NCBI RefSeq assembly: GCF_015832195.1 | Contig: NC_052018.1 | Span: 28,300,115 to 28,364,114, forward strand | DNA length: 64,000 bases | Direction: 5' to 3' | Source of the DNA: Motacilla alba alba | Lineage: Eukaryota > Chordata > Aves > Passeriformes > Motacillidae | Part shown: positions 24,645 to 45,673 of the stretch, one piece after another | Layout of the letters: each line of letters begins with the position of its first letter | Numbering within the stretch: the stretch's first letter is position 1 | Made by a program: the position numbers and the translations under genes | Notes under the pieces: model-generated | Seen by the model: only the letters and a program-made list of their open reading frames with translations | Told to the model about the DNA's origin: nothing | Database searches by the model: none

Positions 24645-25232
24645 GTCCTGTCAAGAAGGACTTGGGGTTCTGGTGGGTGAGAAACTAGACATGATCCAGT
24701 AGAATGCACCTGTAGCCCAGAAAGCCAATTATACCCTGGTCTCCTTCAAAGAGGAAGAAGGGTAGGGAGGTGATTCTACTCTGGTCTTGTGAGACCCCAG
24801 CTGAAGCTCTGTGTCCAGCTCTGGGGTCCCCAGCATAGGAAGGACATGGTCTTGTTGGAGTGAATCCCAAGGAGGGCACCAAAGTGATTAGGGGGGTGGA
24901 GCACCTCTGCTATGAGGAAGGGCTGGGAGAATTGGGACTGGGATTCATCCTGGAGAAGAGAAGGCTTTGGGGTGACCTAATTGTGGCCTTCCAGTTCCTG
25001 AAGGGAGCCTACAGGAAATACAGAGTGAGACTATTTACAAGAGTATGTAGTGTCAGGAAAATGTCAGTGGGCAATGGCTTCAAACTGAAAGAGGGTAGGT
25101 TTAGATTAGATATTAAGAAGGAATTCTTTATTGTGAAGATGGTGAATCAATGGAACAGGTTGCCCCGAAAATCTGTGGATACTCCATCCCTGGAAGTGTG
25201 GAAGACAAGGTTGGATGGGACTTTGAGCAACC
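24645..25232 (+). mobile_element. CR1 LINE, 5' portion of a split copy (RT C-terminal region)
   Basis: The CR1 second-ORF C-terminal region is recognisable from 24645 (CTTGGGGTTCTGGTGGGTGA). An open frame from 24860 contains RGVEHLCYEEGLGELGL, then LEKRRLWGDLIVAFQFLKG, then GRFRLDIKKEFF, then QWNRLPRKSVDTPSLEVWKTRL. These blocks occur in that order at the end of CR1 proteins. The 5' part of the element is absent, as is normal for CR1. The sequence stops matching CR1 after GAGCAACC and resumes at 26171, so a later insertion splits it. It differs clearly from the CR1 at 187-1292 and is a different subfamily. Confidence 0.92.
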
Positions 25233-26170
25233 TGCTGTTTAGACCTAGATATTAAAATTGTTAGAGAGATGCCTCTGCCTGAATTAAAGTGCAAATGAAA
25301 CCATATGCCAAAGTCAATAACGTGGATTTTATGTAACAGTAAATGTGAGGTAGAGAGAGAGAGAAAAAAGGAAAGAAACAGCAAAATGGGATGGGAAGAA
25401 AGAAAGAAACAAAGAAACAGATTAAGAGAAAAATATCACCACTCCATGGATCCCAAAGGCATCCTCTTGATCCTCTTGTGATGTCCTCGGTGGTGAGGGT
25501 CCTGCAAAACATTCAATTAATTCAATGGATTATTATATGATTGGGTCAGGTAGAAATACCCGTGTATCTCCCCTGTAGAGGACAAGTTTGACACTGTCTC
25601 TTGCAGCAGACTCTGGATCTGTTGTATCACTTTATGTCACATGCAGGGCTGGTGCAAGGCCTCAGGAATCAGTCAGGGGGTGGGGGCACTTTGGGGATCT
25701 TTGATGGTTTATGAGACTTCTCAGCTGCCTCTCAGGTGAATGTCCCATGTATATGTGACCTTCCAGGGTAGGGGGTTTCACAACTGAGCCAGTTTGTGTA
25801 AGAGAGGATGGCTGTTCACTCCCTCTGACCAGAGGTTACACCACACACCCAAAACTCTCCTCCTCCTTCCCACCTTAATCCCAGCCAGAGCTAATTTTCA
25901 GGACAGCTGCTGGTTTGACTTACTTTGTGGATACAGTCTTTACCCTCCACCTTGTTCACTTCTTCCTGGACCTGAAAAAAAATGGGGCAACAGCGTCGCC
26001 TTCATCTTATCTGAAATTCCCTTAGGTGACTTAACTCACAGTCCAAAGGAGGAGTATTCAGGGACAGGCAGGCTTTGGTGGTCGCAGCTTCTTAAAACAG
26101 TTTTGCCATAACATGAAAATATCCTTCATAACAATGTTTAAACCATTAACCATAACATTTCAGTTTCTCA
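25233..26170. mobile_element. 938-bp LTR-like insertion nested in CR1
   Basis: The insertion lies between CR1 bases that are adjacent in other copies. It starts TGCTGTTTAG and ends TTTCTCA (TG...CA). CAACC (25228-25232) precedes it and CAACT (26171-26175) follows. Because CR1 reads CAACCTGG here, the right copy most simply lost one C, giving a 5-bp duplication as expected of ERVL-class elements. The interior is GC-richer than the surroundings, with a purine-rich tract (GAGAGAGAGAAAAAAGGAAAG and similar, about 25350-25425). No retroviral gene is recognised. The 105-codon plus-strand frame 25794-26111 and the 83-92-codon minus-strand frames have no known product. Orientation and family are undetermined. 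Confidence 0.62.
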
Positions 26171-26276
26171 CAACTGGTCCATTGAAAGGTGTCCCTGCAG
26201 GGTTGTTGGATGTAAATGATCTTTAGTGTCCTTTCCAATGCAGGCCATTTCATGATCCAGTGTTTTTATGATTTTC
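26171..26276 (+). mobile_element. CR1 LINE, 3' tail of the split copy
   Basis: GGTCCATTGAAAGGTGTCCCTG, then GTTGTTGGATGTAAATGATCT, then GGTGTCCTTTCCAATGCAGG-like blocks, then TTCATGATCC, continue the CR1 3' UTR that breaks off at 25232. This confirms that one CR1 was interrupted. Confidence 0.85.
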
Positions 26277-29200
26277 AAGTTTCAAGTTCCTATGGGTCAT
26301 CTTGAAATAACTCATCTGATGGTCTGCATTCATTAGGAACATCCCCAAGGAGTCTCCATATGCATTTTTTTAATTAATAGAATTCATTGAACACTGTTAA
26401 TGTTTCTGAATACTCATGAAGTAAAACAAAACATAAATTTCAGCTGCACTTGACTCCCTTTGACATGAGTTCACTTTCTCTAAACGCAAAAGTTTCAAGT
26501 CATTGATTAATTATTGTTTGAGAAGAGCAACTGATAATCTATTTTAAACTAGAAAGATGAGTATTTATATTTTAGAAATACATGTCGTGTATTTCTTTAT
26601 GTTTTCATCTGCATTGATTATTAAACATCTATTTTGCCTTATTTCAGCTACATAACAGTAAATTAAACAATTTAAATAAATAATAATTGTTTGTTTATTG
26701 GCCTGGGAAATGCAAGTACTTGTTTCTTTGATGTTTGTAATTAAGAAAGGAGCAGGTATTTCCCAGAACTGAGGATGACAAGCACAAATTTCTGACTACA
26801 AAGTCTAATTCTGTGATGTTATTCAAAGATATAAATATGATTATGTTTAATATGAATTCTCTTGGTCTAATGGGAAATATGTTTTGCAAAGAATTTTTAA
26901 CATTGACTTAAAAATCCATTGAACTCAGGCAAATGAACAAAACTTTGGTTTTAATTATCATCAAACTTTTTACATTGGTCTCTACTTGGTTATTAAACGT
27001 TGTAATATGCCAGTTCTCATTATATCTTGAATTTTTCTTTTTTCATCCTAATTCCAAACAGGATATGTTGAAAGGTCATGGAAACCATCTGATCAGCATT
27101 ACCAAAGGCCAATTTAATTCCTTTTACAGTAAAATGAACTTAGAAGAGGATGGTATTTAAAGCAACAATTTGTGGTTCTGTCCATCCGAAATGAGCATTG
27201 ACTTCTTTCCAGTTCAAAAATACAGAATTCTAAACCACCTTTTAAAAAAAACTTTCTATAAGAGATTATATAGTGTTTTGAACAAAATATCAGGAAACTA
27301 GACAGTTACAAAGTTATTGATGAAATTTCTGTGTCATCATTCTTTTGAAAATAAGAATAGGAGGTCAGAAAGTTTATGTTGGTTCATAAATCCTATAGGA
27401 TGATTTAACATTGTAGGCAGGTGGTCCATTCATGACGTTAATACTGGTTAGACTTAATAGTAATCTGGCTGAAATAGAACTATTTATATATTTTTGTTTT
27501 CTTTGCCTCTTAATATGTGTTCTGCCTGGGCAATGAAATGCAGATTAACAAACTGGAGCTGCTGATGGGTATTTTATAGGCTATTTATTTGCATATTTTT
27601 CCACAAAGATCCTTAAGAGAAGAATTTGTCAAATTCTGGTATTACATTTCATTGCAGCAGGAAATAATCTTGGAGTTCTTTGGAATAGCATTTTCATTTT
27701 CCATGAGGACATAAAGAATACTGCAATAAGGCAAAGTAAAAAAAAAAATCTGCAAATGTCTTCATTAACTAGTGTTCATATAGCATTTATTTCAGATACA
27801 TATAGAATTTAAATAGATGGTATTTTCAAATAGATGTATGTTTTCAAATCTAGTGTGACCTTTTTCAGAAAGATATCAGCAGAAGTTTCTGTCAGTCAAA
27901 ATTCTACAATTTAAGTTTTAGTATTTCAGCATCAAATGATTTTGATTGCATTCAAAGGCCTGGATGAATCCTGCCTCACTCTTTGCATTGAACTGAGTAA
28001 TTTCGAAATACATAAAGGACCATGAAGGAACAGAAAATTACTTTTTTCCATCTCAAGCACCTATTTTTAACTGCTTGAAGTGAAGATAGGGTTAATTCTC
28101 ACCAGATGTCTTGTACTACCTGAAATTCTTCCTCTTTAAGTCTTAGTGTTTCTGTTTTAAAGTTCTCTGTTCTCTCCGTTTTATTTATCCCCCATTATAT
28201 ACTGTGTTTCCAAATATATGTCACCAATATCATCTTTGTCATAGTTATACCAGCATCTCTTCTCACATTCATTCACACATAGATTTTTTGAGTACTGTGT
28301 TTAGAGAAAAGGAGAAGCAGTACTAAGTACAGTAAGACATTTGTTACATTTTCAGTATAACACAAGATATTATAAAAATAAATGCAGTGATTTTCAATCT
28401 TCATAGTATTTCTCTTTTTTGCCATTGCTTGCACAAGTAATTAATATACTTGAATAAGTGTTAGACAATCCAGAAATTTTCTCTTCTATTTCTGGTTTTA
28501 TTCTTATATTAAGAGTACAGTGACAAAGTTGGTGAGCAGCACCTATATGCTGGTGATAGGCAGAAAACAAAAAGTAACGTCTTAAAGTATCATAATTTGG
28601 ATTAATATGTGGATGCAAAAAAGTGTAATACAGAATCCAAAATACTCTGAAAACATATAAAAGGATCACTTTTGTTTAGCTTTCTCCCCCATTTTCTGTT
28701 TCATTGAACTAGATGGCAGCGTTCTGGTGTTTTGTTTCATTAGTGTCACTATCAATATCCAGATCACTTTCTCAAGAAGAATAATTCTCAGTGCTACCTT
28801 TTAAATCAATGCAGGACTTCTGGAATACGCTTCAGTGGTGTGTATGCCATCAGCAATAGATGCCTTTGGACTTGTAAGTCTTTAAGCATGAGAATCGGAA
28901 TCATACTAAAAATGATATGGTGATTTATTCATGTTGTTCAATTAACTTTTTCCCATCAGACTTGTGACAACTAGAAAAAGTTTGAGCTTTGGTGGAAAGG
29001 ATGATGAATCATTATGATGTGGCAGGGATCCAATAAATGTGATACTCTGAGTTTGTATTGATTTTCTTGCGTTTACTGGCTTGTGTTGCTCTACTTACTA
29101 ATTTCTGCACTTTGGTCTGTTTCAGTCTTCTACATTTTTATTTCTTCACATGTTCCTATTCTGCCCAGAAATCAAATTTTTGTTAACTGTCATCTTTAAA

Positions 29201-29959
29201 TAATGCAGTAGCATTCAGATTCCTGCAGTAATTAGGGTTCTTGGTACTTTGTTGGTTCTTGTCACATGTCTTATTACTTAAACCCTGCTTGTATTTCTCT
29301 GTAAGGCTTACAGTCAGAAAGTGTGATATTTGGCAACAAATGCCATATCCGTTTTTCACAGCAGACAATAGTAATAATCTGGCCAGTACAATCAAGAAAT
29401 TGTGGTATTTTATGCATTTAGGCCTAGGATTACTTTTATTTTTTAAGATTGATCGTAGTCATTGATGAAACTGATGTGAATCTTCATACTAAAAGTTTCT
29501 CTGTGAGGTGGTCAGACTTCTGCTCCAGAAGTATGCAAAGGATAAGATAAAATAACCTCTCATTTTGATTATATTTATCATTATTTAGCTTTTTTTTCTT
29601 AATGTATATATTTTACAGAACATATTTGCCTGAAAAAGTACATCTAGTACACAATGTCCATATTGTATTCTGTATGTAACAAAAAAAAAAGAGGATATAA
29701 TTGAAATATTATTTTGAAATAACTTGTTGATCTTTGGCTCATTTTTGTTTATTTGTTTGCTTGCGTATTTTTCTGCAGTGAAATTTCTTATAATATTATT
29801 TTTATAAGTATAGATCTAGCAAATTCCATGTTGATGAAGCCTGGTTAACATCTGAAGTAAACGATTCTCACCTTACTACACAATCAACATGTCAAATCAT
29901 TTCTGGTGAGAACTCATATTTTACATTTATGCAGATAAATTAAAGTGTATGGATGTGTC
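26277..29959. other. AT-rich unique DNA
   Basis: No transposon or gene is recognised. Open frames are below 95 codons with no recognisable product. Confidence 0.55.
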
Positions 29960-30610
29960 ATAGTTATCTGGGCTTCTTTTAGTGTCCATGAGTCTCAGGG
30001 GAGATGCCTACATGTAAGTGTTCAGCGTCATAATAAATGTCCTTTTTTAGTCGAAGATGTACACATGGGCTCATGTGATGCAATGTGATACCCGTGCCAT
30101 CCCAGGGCCGCAGCTGGAGGCTAAGCACCACATTCAATGCCATCTGAAATGTCACTAGGTCCCCAAGGGTGAGCAGCTGAAGACAGCACAGGAGCCCTAG
30201 TCAGCACAATCAGCAAGTCAACAAGCCAGGAGATTTATCCTCCTGTGTAGCCAGTAGATGCTTGATTCACTTGCCCATACAGTGGTGTCTGATGCCATTT
30301 GATCTGTCCTAGACTGCCTGGGGTATCACATAGGACAGTCAGATATGACATAAGACCTATGAGAGACTCATGCCTTTCTAAGGCTTTACCAAAAGCCAGA
30401 AAACATACCTAAAGAATTAGAAGTGTTCCTGTCACCCATACATGGCAAAAGGATCCCTGTGTAATTGAGGGCCAGCTGAAATACTGCTTGGACTCTGCTG
30501 AAGTTCTTGACCTCTTCTGACTACTCCAGGATCACAGAAACCTATGTGTCTGTAAACTCTTACATAGAATTAAAACCTGTCTCATGCATTTATCTGTCTT
30601 TCAGACATCA
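29960..30610. other. Unclassified GC-richer block, possible old interspersed repeat
   Basis: The composition changes here from AT-rich to balanced, with phrases such as CATCCCAGGGCCGCAGCTGG, AGGCTAAGCACCAC and GGTGAGCAGCTGAAGACAGC. No codon-like frame spans it. It gives the impression of an old dispersed avian repeat (LTR or DNA transposon), but I could not assign a family, ends or duplication. Confidence 0.3.
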
Positions 30611-33600
30611 TCCTATTAAGATTTTAACCTGCTTAGGTTGTTTTAATAGTCTAGATAGATATTAAATTCTTGAAGAATTAGGAAAAAATAGTCAGTTGAC
30701 AGAAAGATTCTGTTATTTCAATTCTGAAGAAAATTCTTATGTGTCCTTTCAAATATTTTTTGACATCAGAGAGTCCTCCAAGTAAAACACAAATTTACAG
30801 GAAACTAAACTTTTCTGGTGCTACTACTCATGGTCCTACTTATTTTCTTATTACTTAAACCCTTAAACTTAAATATGGTTCTGGAAGCACTATACAACAA
30901 CTAATACAGCAACCATACAGCAACTAATTCTGTGTTACGGCCGTGTCTATTTTGCCATCACTTCTTTAATGTAACTTTCCTGCCACAATATGTAATGAAT
31001 AGACTCCTCAAGGCTTGCTGCCTTATTTGCAAGATGATTGGAGCTGTGGAAAATTTTTTGGATTTCTATAGTTTCCATAATAGCAGTCTTACTTCAAATA
31101 GTACAACATGAGCAATTGTTATCATGTAGAATGAAGAATAAAAACAGAGTGATGGTTTAATACTCCTTATGTTTCTTGAAGTGTCCATTTGATATAAAGA
31201 AATAATTTTTGCACAACTTTGAAAATATCTAGCTGTGTGTATTATTGAGCTCCAAAGCTGAAACACTTTACACAATTTTCCTGCATGAAAAATGTTCAAG
31301 TGTTGGTTTACTCATTATCTTATTTTCTTTTCAGATTACAAAACCTCAACTAACTGATTTAGTCATTTCACAGAGAATCAATTTGAGGATATTGAAAATC
31401 CTAATCAACCCACTAAAACACAAAGGATCTTGAATTATGTATTATTATATTGAATTATGAATTATGTAATATATATATTTAGATATTAACACATCTAAAT
31501 ATTCTAAAACATGTATTGCCAGACAGAATGTGTTTTCCAAGGTCTGGTTACAGTAATTATTGGAGTGATTCTCATTAGTGCTGCTATCAAAGATCAGTTA
31601 TCTATTCTTATCTTGATGCCATTTTTTCTTTAGTTTATGACCCAGCTTATTTCCCCTGGTTTCTCACAGTGTCAGCTGCCTTCAAAAGTAGATGTTAATC
31701 AGTGAAATAATTCCATAGGCAAAGGACACTAAAAAACCTTTCTTAATGGTTTCCAACATCTATAAAGAGATGATTATTTTTGTATTTCAATAATTTCTTC
31801 AGAACCTGTAATTTTTACAGGAGAAAAGAATTAAGACAGTTATTATTTACCATAGAAAAATAGCTCCAGGGCATACCAAGCATATACCTTTATTATGCTT
31901 TACCTTCTGCTTTAATGGCTATAATAAATCAGAATGGGACTGAAATAGTTCCATTGACATTTGATTATTCTAATATCATTGGCTCATTCTAAAACTAAAT
32001 GGAAAAAGTATGCTTTCACTTTAAATTGCCATTATACAACTAGATATACAAGAAATAATTATATTGACTTGTCAAGTTTTCAGACAATGAGGGAACACCA
32101 TATTGACTTTTTTTTTGAAGGGGGCCATTATGCTAAGAGCAAGAGAAAGTAGTTTTTGAATTGACATGTGAGCATTATCACTTCAAAACCTTTATTCTGA
32201 GACAGTGTTTTTATGAGTCTCTGTGTTTTGTGCTTTGGTACCACTAAGACATAAAAAATGGAATAATAAATGTTCTTGTGGAAAGTGAGATTGAGCATGA
32301 CTTAGAGTGAAACAAAGAAAACCACTCAGCATAAAACTGTTCACTTATTTTATAGATGATGCTTTCTTGGCCAAATCATACACGTGTTCTTGGTGAGTGA
32401 CTACTAGAATAAAAAACAATTCTGAGGCAGTTCAATGTATTATTCAAGATGGAAAGTGGAATGGTGAGTGTCAATTTTTTCAGTATTTTCCCACAAGTCC
32501 TTTCTGTCAATTGGAAGTAAAGGAAAAATATATGCCTTTTTTTGGGGGATAGGCCATACACTATTCTCAGCTCATTATCGTGCTCAGCCTCCTCATTTTT
32601 GCAGCAGAGATGTCAGACTCTGCAGATATTTTTACCTCAGCAAATACTTTTGGCTCTCTAGAGGAATTCTTAAGCATTTGGGCAGGGCAGCTTCGGTGTT
32701 GTCACTTCTGTTGTCATGTAGATATTATTCTGATCAGTTCCTCTTGCTCTGCATTCAATTTATTATCATTTTTTCTTGTTGATATAATTTTTGTTTTGCT
32801 ATGACTTGTGCTTCTCCATTTTACAATGGGGGCTTCCTTGCAACCAACCACTCATAAAATCTCTTTGTGAGATGTTTTAATAGGTTCTTAGCAGCAAAAC
32901 ATGGGTGAAAAGATCATCTTCTCACCCAGTTTTCTTGGAAGTCTTCCATTGTACAGTTAAATTCATCTATAGTCATGTACTATGCAAGAAAATTACATTT
33001 TGTTGTGAGCAGAGGTTTAACATTTTAAAACATGTATTGCATTAAAATATACATTTTGTAACCAGATAAGTAATTTGATGTGACTCTGAACTCCTCTGAA
33101 CTTACAAAAAATTATTTGGAATGAACATTTGCATGGAAACACTTAGACAATACTACAAGATGTAAATAATGGAAGTTTTCTAGTAAAGGGAAACTGGACA
33201 TATCTATATAGTAGAGACATGACAGAAAAGAGAAACCCAAGGGAAATATGAAAATCTGCAACTCTTTTCTTGACATCACTCAGGTTCTTCAGTCATCTTC
33301 ATGATCTTCAGACTTTATTCTTAAAGTTGTAAATTATGTTGCCTTTTGCTATAATAAATATATCTAATTGCTTCTTATGTGAGATTGTGGATCCACAATA
33401 TTGTTATTTACAGTTAAATTTGGTAACAGAAGGCAACTTATATACAGGAGCAGAATGAAAAAATCTAAATAGGTGATTTTACCATCCTTTCTATGTCTTC
33501 CTTCTTCTTTCAAGAAATCTCCTGATTCAAGTTGTGATGTCAGAATATTTGAAATTATGGAAAACCATGTTGAAAGGGTGAAGATTATTTGACATATTAC

Positions 33601-33630
33601 ACAAAACTCAAACCTACTGCTATGAGGAAA
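30611..33630. other. AT-rich unique DNA
   Basis: No gene or transposon is recognised. The longest frames (about 104 codons at 32468-32782) have no recognisable product. Confidence 0.55.
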
Positions 33631-34085
33631 ATCACAGAATCACAGAATGGTAAGGTTGAAAGGGACAACAGTGGGTCCAATCTCTCTGCTGGCAGATGAG
33701 CACAGAATTGTGTTCAGATAGTTCTTGAATAGCTCCAGTGAGGGAGACTCAAAAACCTCTCTGGGCAATCTGTGCCATTGCTTAGTCACTCGCACACTAA
33801 ATTTCTTCCTCATATTCAGATGGAACTTCCTGTGCATCAGTTTCTGCCCATTGCTTCTTGTCCTATTGCTTGGCACCACTGGGAAGAGCCTGGAAACATC
33901 CTCTTAACACCCTCCCTTCAGATACTGATAGACATTGATGAGGTCCCGTCTCATTCCTCTCTTTTCAAGGCTGAACAGGCCCAGCCTCCTCAATGTTTCT
34001 TCATAAGAGAGGTGTTCAGAACCAGACACTGTGCTCTCTACACTACCTCACTTGGGCTGAATAGCGGGGCAGGATTAACTCTTTT
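33631..34085 (-). mobile_element. CR1 LINE, 5'-truncated, minus strand
   Basis: The plus strand opens with the tandem ATCACAGAATCACAGAATGG, the complement of the CR1 3' terminal microsatellite-like repeat. The minus-strand frame (33879 to 33640) encodes the end of the CR1 second ORF, including [18 protein letters not shown] and [20 protein letters not shown]. Upstream on the minus strand, up to about 34085, CR1 continues (complement of CTGAACAGGCCCAGCCTCCT). It is one of the better preserved copies here but lacks RT catalytic motifs. Confidence 0.95.
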
Positions 34086-36883
34086 ATGTTGACAAGAAAG
34101 AAGTGTTTAGAAGAAAGAAGAAAGTTTAGAAGAAGAAAGTGAGTCTTTTTTTGCCAGGACTTTTAAAGATCTTTTAAAAATTAATAGCAAGATTTTAAAA
34201 AACTTGTGCTGTCACTAAGCAAGTCAATGAGTGAAAAGCATTACAAATACATTTCAGGGAGTAGAGGAAGAAAAATACGTGGTTGAGAGAATGAAAAATG
34301 GTTGAATATTTTTTGTTTATTCAGAAGATTAAGAAGTATCGTAATTACATTAATAAAAAAATCTAAAAATTCTATCAGTCAAAAATCCATGTACAACATT
34401 TAAATATTACTTCCTGTATTGTGAAGCTCAGTTGCATTTGGGTTTGGTCTATATTTCAGACACTTCAACTAAATTATTCTCCTGAATTTTTCAAAATGAC
34501 AAAAGCTTTTGTGAGATAAGAAAACAGTTTCTCTCAAGGCATAGATATTTGCATGAGTAGAAAACACTAAAATTTTATTAATGAAACAGGGAAAATTTAA
34601 CACAAACCAAGGGCTGGAAACTGAAACCAGACAAATTCAGATACATGAGAAGACACGTGGTCTTTTTAACAGTGAGAATAATTAACAACAGAAGCAGAAG
34701 GTTTTCCATCATTGAAAATTTAAAAAAATATATAATTGAGGGCCCAATTCAGGCTGCCTCCATTAGTTTTCAATTTGATGAAGATGTCTTCCTCATGCAT
34801 CATTTCAGAACATGAATATGTAGGATGTTGTAGGGCTTGGTGAAAGCAGTACTGATATGAAAGGTTTATTTCCCAGTACTGAGAGGAACCACTTGGAAGA
34901 AATCAACAGAAAACACAGAAGTGCCTGTCAGCATCTTGCCAAACTGCAAGATGTTCCACTCAGTTCACGTTCAGAGGATCAAAACCTGTGCTGAACATGG
35001 CCACTTAAAAGATCATTGGTCCATTGTGGAGAGTACTGCTGTGTATATGAGCCCTATTCTAACAAGAAGAGTAGAATTCCCAGAATGTGGGAAACTTGTG
35101 CTGAGCAAGTGCTCTGCTTGTTGGTTTTGGTACAAATATGTTATGCATAAATATCTCTGGTACACAGAGACCAGAACTAGAGACAGTTCTCTGAGTGTTT
35201 TCAGTGTGAAAATGGTAGTGCTTCCTCCTGGCCTCCTGCCTAAACACATTTCCCTCCTGCCTGGAGTAATTAGTAGACCACCCACTGAAAAACTTTTAAG
35301 TTTTACTCTGTTTTAATATTATTTTCTCTTGAGGCTTCTGTATTCCTTTAGAATTTATTCCCTAACCATATCACACCTTGATGTAGCAGAGGCCAAGTCA
35401 GCCGTCGTCCCTTAAACTACCTGAGCCTGAGCATTGCACTCCAGATCACCATCAGTTAAGTATAGCAAGCTAGTATAGGAAGCCCCAGTAAAAAGGAGAT
35501 GGTGAAATATTGCTTTTCTTTTTTAAATAGAGAATTGCTGTTTAAATACCACAACAAATCTGTGTTTAAAAGCAAAGGTGTTTAGATTAATGATGTAAAG
35601 CCCCTTTAGCACCCAAAAGCTCAAAATCTATTTAAAATCTATTCAGTAAAAACTAACAATCTTTAACAGAAAAGATGGCTCAGAGCCATCTGACCTGCAT
35701 CATGCAATCCTTTAATTTTTCCAAGATAAACTTGTTTTTGTTCTTCCTAATGAACATGAGATTACTGTAGGATGGTAGGACCCAAAGGCCTCAGTGGGGA
35801 TGGTGCTACATGCTGTACAAACACAGATAAAGAGCTCACCCAGCCCAGCTTATGATCTGAAAGGCACAAAGAGTTTGATGGGTGACAATGGAGATACAGC
35901 TTCTGAGAAAATGAAAATAATGGTGATTAACAGAGCTCTGGTAACTGCATGCTTTCCTGTTCATTTTTCTCTTCTAATAGGAGTAGAGGTCAAATACAGG
36001 AAATGGAAGGACTATGGAAGTTAATGAACAAATATAGAGAACAAACATGAAATGGGAAGAATAATCACAGCCGTTGTCTCTGGTTGTGTTTTACCTGAAG
36101 GAGCAGGTAGGCGTGATATTAGAGGGAGTTTTTAAAAGACTAAAAAAGAATTTATCAATTTGATATTTAGATGAGATTTTTTTTTCTAAATTGTGGAGAA
36201 AATATATGTACAGGTTATCCTGAGCCTCTAAGCCTTAATGCAAATACTTCATTAAATATATAACTTAGTAAAACAGTAGCTGAAAAGAAGTGTCTAATCT
36301 AATCCTCATACTGTAGATATGAATTTGCCACATACAGCTGAATAATATACTTCTTCTCTTCAAATATTCATGTACTCCAACCCAAGCTATAAATAAAACA
36401 AAAAAATAACAATTAGAACAGATGTATTGTTTAATGTGCTTGAAAATGCAGAAACTATGAGATTAAAAACACTGAGCAAGGGTAAAACCTTCAAGAGTTA
36501 ATTTAGAAACCTGTGGATGCCAGAAGAGATTGCTATCTCTTCTGTGTTACTGTCTGGGGTCTATTATAATTCCCTAAAGTCTCCCCTATTGTTAAATTTC
36601 AGGTGTAGATTGAAATTTGTAAAACAAGTGCATCAGAAGTAGGAGGGCATGATGCACTGTAACCCACGTGGCATTAAAAAGAGAAAGCTTGCTAGAGGTT
36701 GCCAGAAGAAAAAGTTTAAAGACCACTTCCTTTAAGCATTTAGGTGCCTCAGTCTATTCAAGTGACAAGAATGATTTTGTCCTTGACAAAGGTCAATAAT
36801 CACGTAAGTGGAGTTCATAATTTTTCAAACGCTGTTTACACCCATCATTTTAATGTGATATTGGCCACAGTACCCTGTTTTCT
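34086..36883. other. AT-rich unique DNA
   Basis: No gene is recognised. A modest frame at 34921-35316 (131 codons) has no known product. At 34740-34785 GGGCCCAATTCAGGCTGCCTCC resembles an arm of old amniote palindromic repeats, too weakly to call. Confidence 0.5.
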
Positions 36884-36965
36884 CAGTGGTCAGAGTGCCT
36901 CTTTAGGATGCACTGCACAAGAGCTCAAGCCCCTCTTATGTCTGAAGGGATTCAAACCCAGCACC
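36884..36965 (+). repeat. tRNA-derived-looking ancient repeat remnant
   Basis: CAGTGGTCAGAGTGCCTCTT is followed by TAGGATG and then GAGCTCAAGCCCCTC, with GGGATTCAAACCCAGC further on. The spacing resembles tRNA A- and B-box regions, and the phrase order resembles an old repeat I know from turtle and crocodile genomes. The boxes are degenerate, so this is a fossil, not a tRNA gene. Confidence 0.4.
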
Positions 36966-45185
<8,220 letters not shown>

Positions 45186-45195
45186 CTTTCTTGTG

Positions 45196-45262
45196 GCAGT
45201 GGGGGTTTGAAGATATTAGGTCTCTCCCTGCCTATAGCAGTGGGGATGTGAAGCTAATATGT
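45196..45262 (+). repeat. Imperfect 41-base tandem duplication in the LTR U3
   Basis: GCAGTGGGGGTTTGAAGATA (from 45196) is repeated as GCAGTGGGGATGTGAAGCTA (from 45237). Duplicated blocks near the start of U3 often carry transcription-factor sites in retroviral LTRs; here this is inference only. Confidence 0.7.
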
Positions 45263-45549
45263 TTAGTCTATGTCTAAAGTTGTTTACCACCTGTGTCCCC
45301 CATGGCAGTTATGATGATTCCAGATTTTTCCCTGTCTATCCTCAAAAATCCTGCCCCTGTAACTTGTCTGTCATAATTTGTTACACCCTTTTATCCAGAA
45401 AATTCACCGTCAGTAATCATTTTTCCTTTCTGCCACTGGTCTGTGACTTTACCGCTCCATGTTATGTTTACATTTGTCTCCCCAGACCCCTCCTATCTAG
45501 CCATTGATTCAGTAGAATCTCTTCCCGGGATTCCACTCCCCTCCCACTC

Positions 45550-45559
45550 CATAAAAGCC
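45550..45559 (+). promoter_or_regulatory. TATA-like box of the LTR promoter
   Basis: CATAAAAGCC follows a C-rich stretch and precedes the CpG-rich part by about 50 bases, the position expected for the TATA element of a retroviral LTR. Confidence 0.5.
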
Positions 45560-45673
45560 GCTGTTTTTCTCTGTTTTTCACTTTTTGCCACTGCCACCTC
45601 TTCAAGCCGTCAGCCTCCGTGTCTTGCTGGTACCCACCAGGCACAGCGCAGCAGTTTGCAGCCTCGGCGTGCC

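Noticed and set aside
25794..26111. 105-codon frame in the nested insertion, considered as a viral or transposon protein
   Set aside because: No retroviral or transposase motif is present and the insert looks like an LTR, which is noncoding.
34921..35316. 131-codon frame considered as a possible exon
   Set aside because: An equally open minus-strand frame overlaps it, there are no convincing splice signals and no family is recognised.
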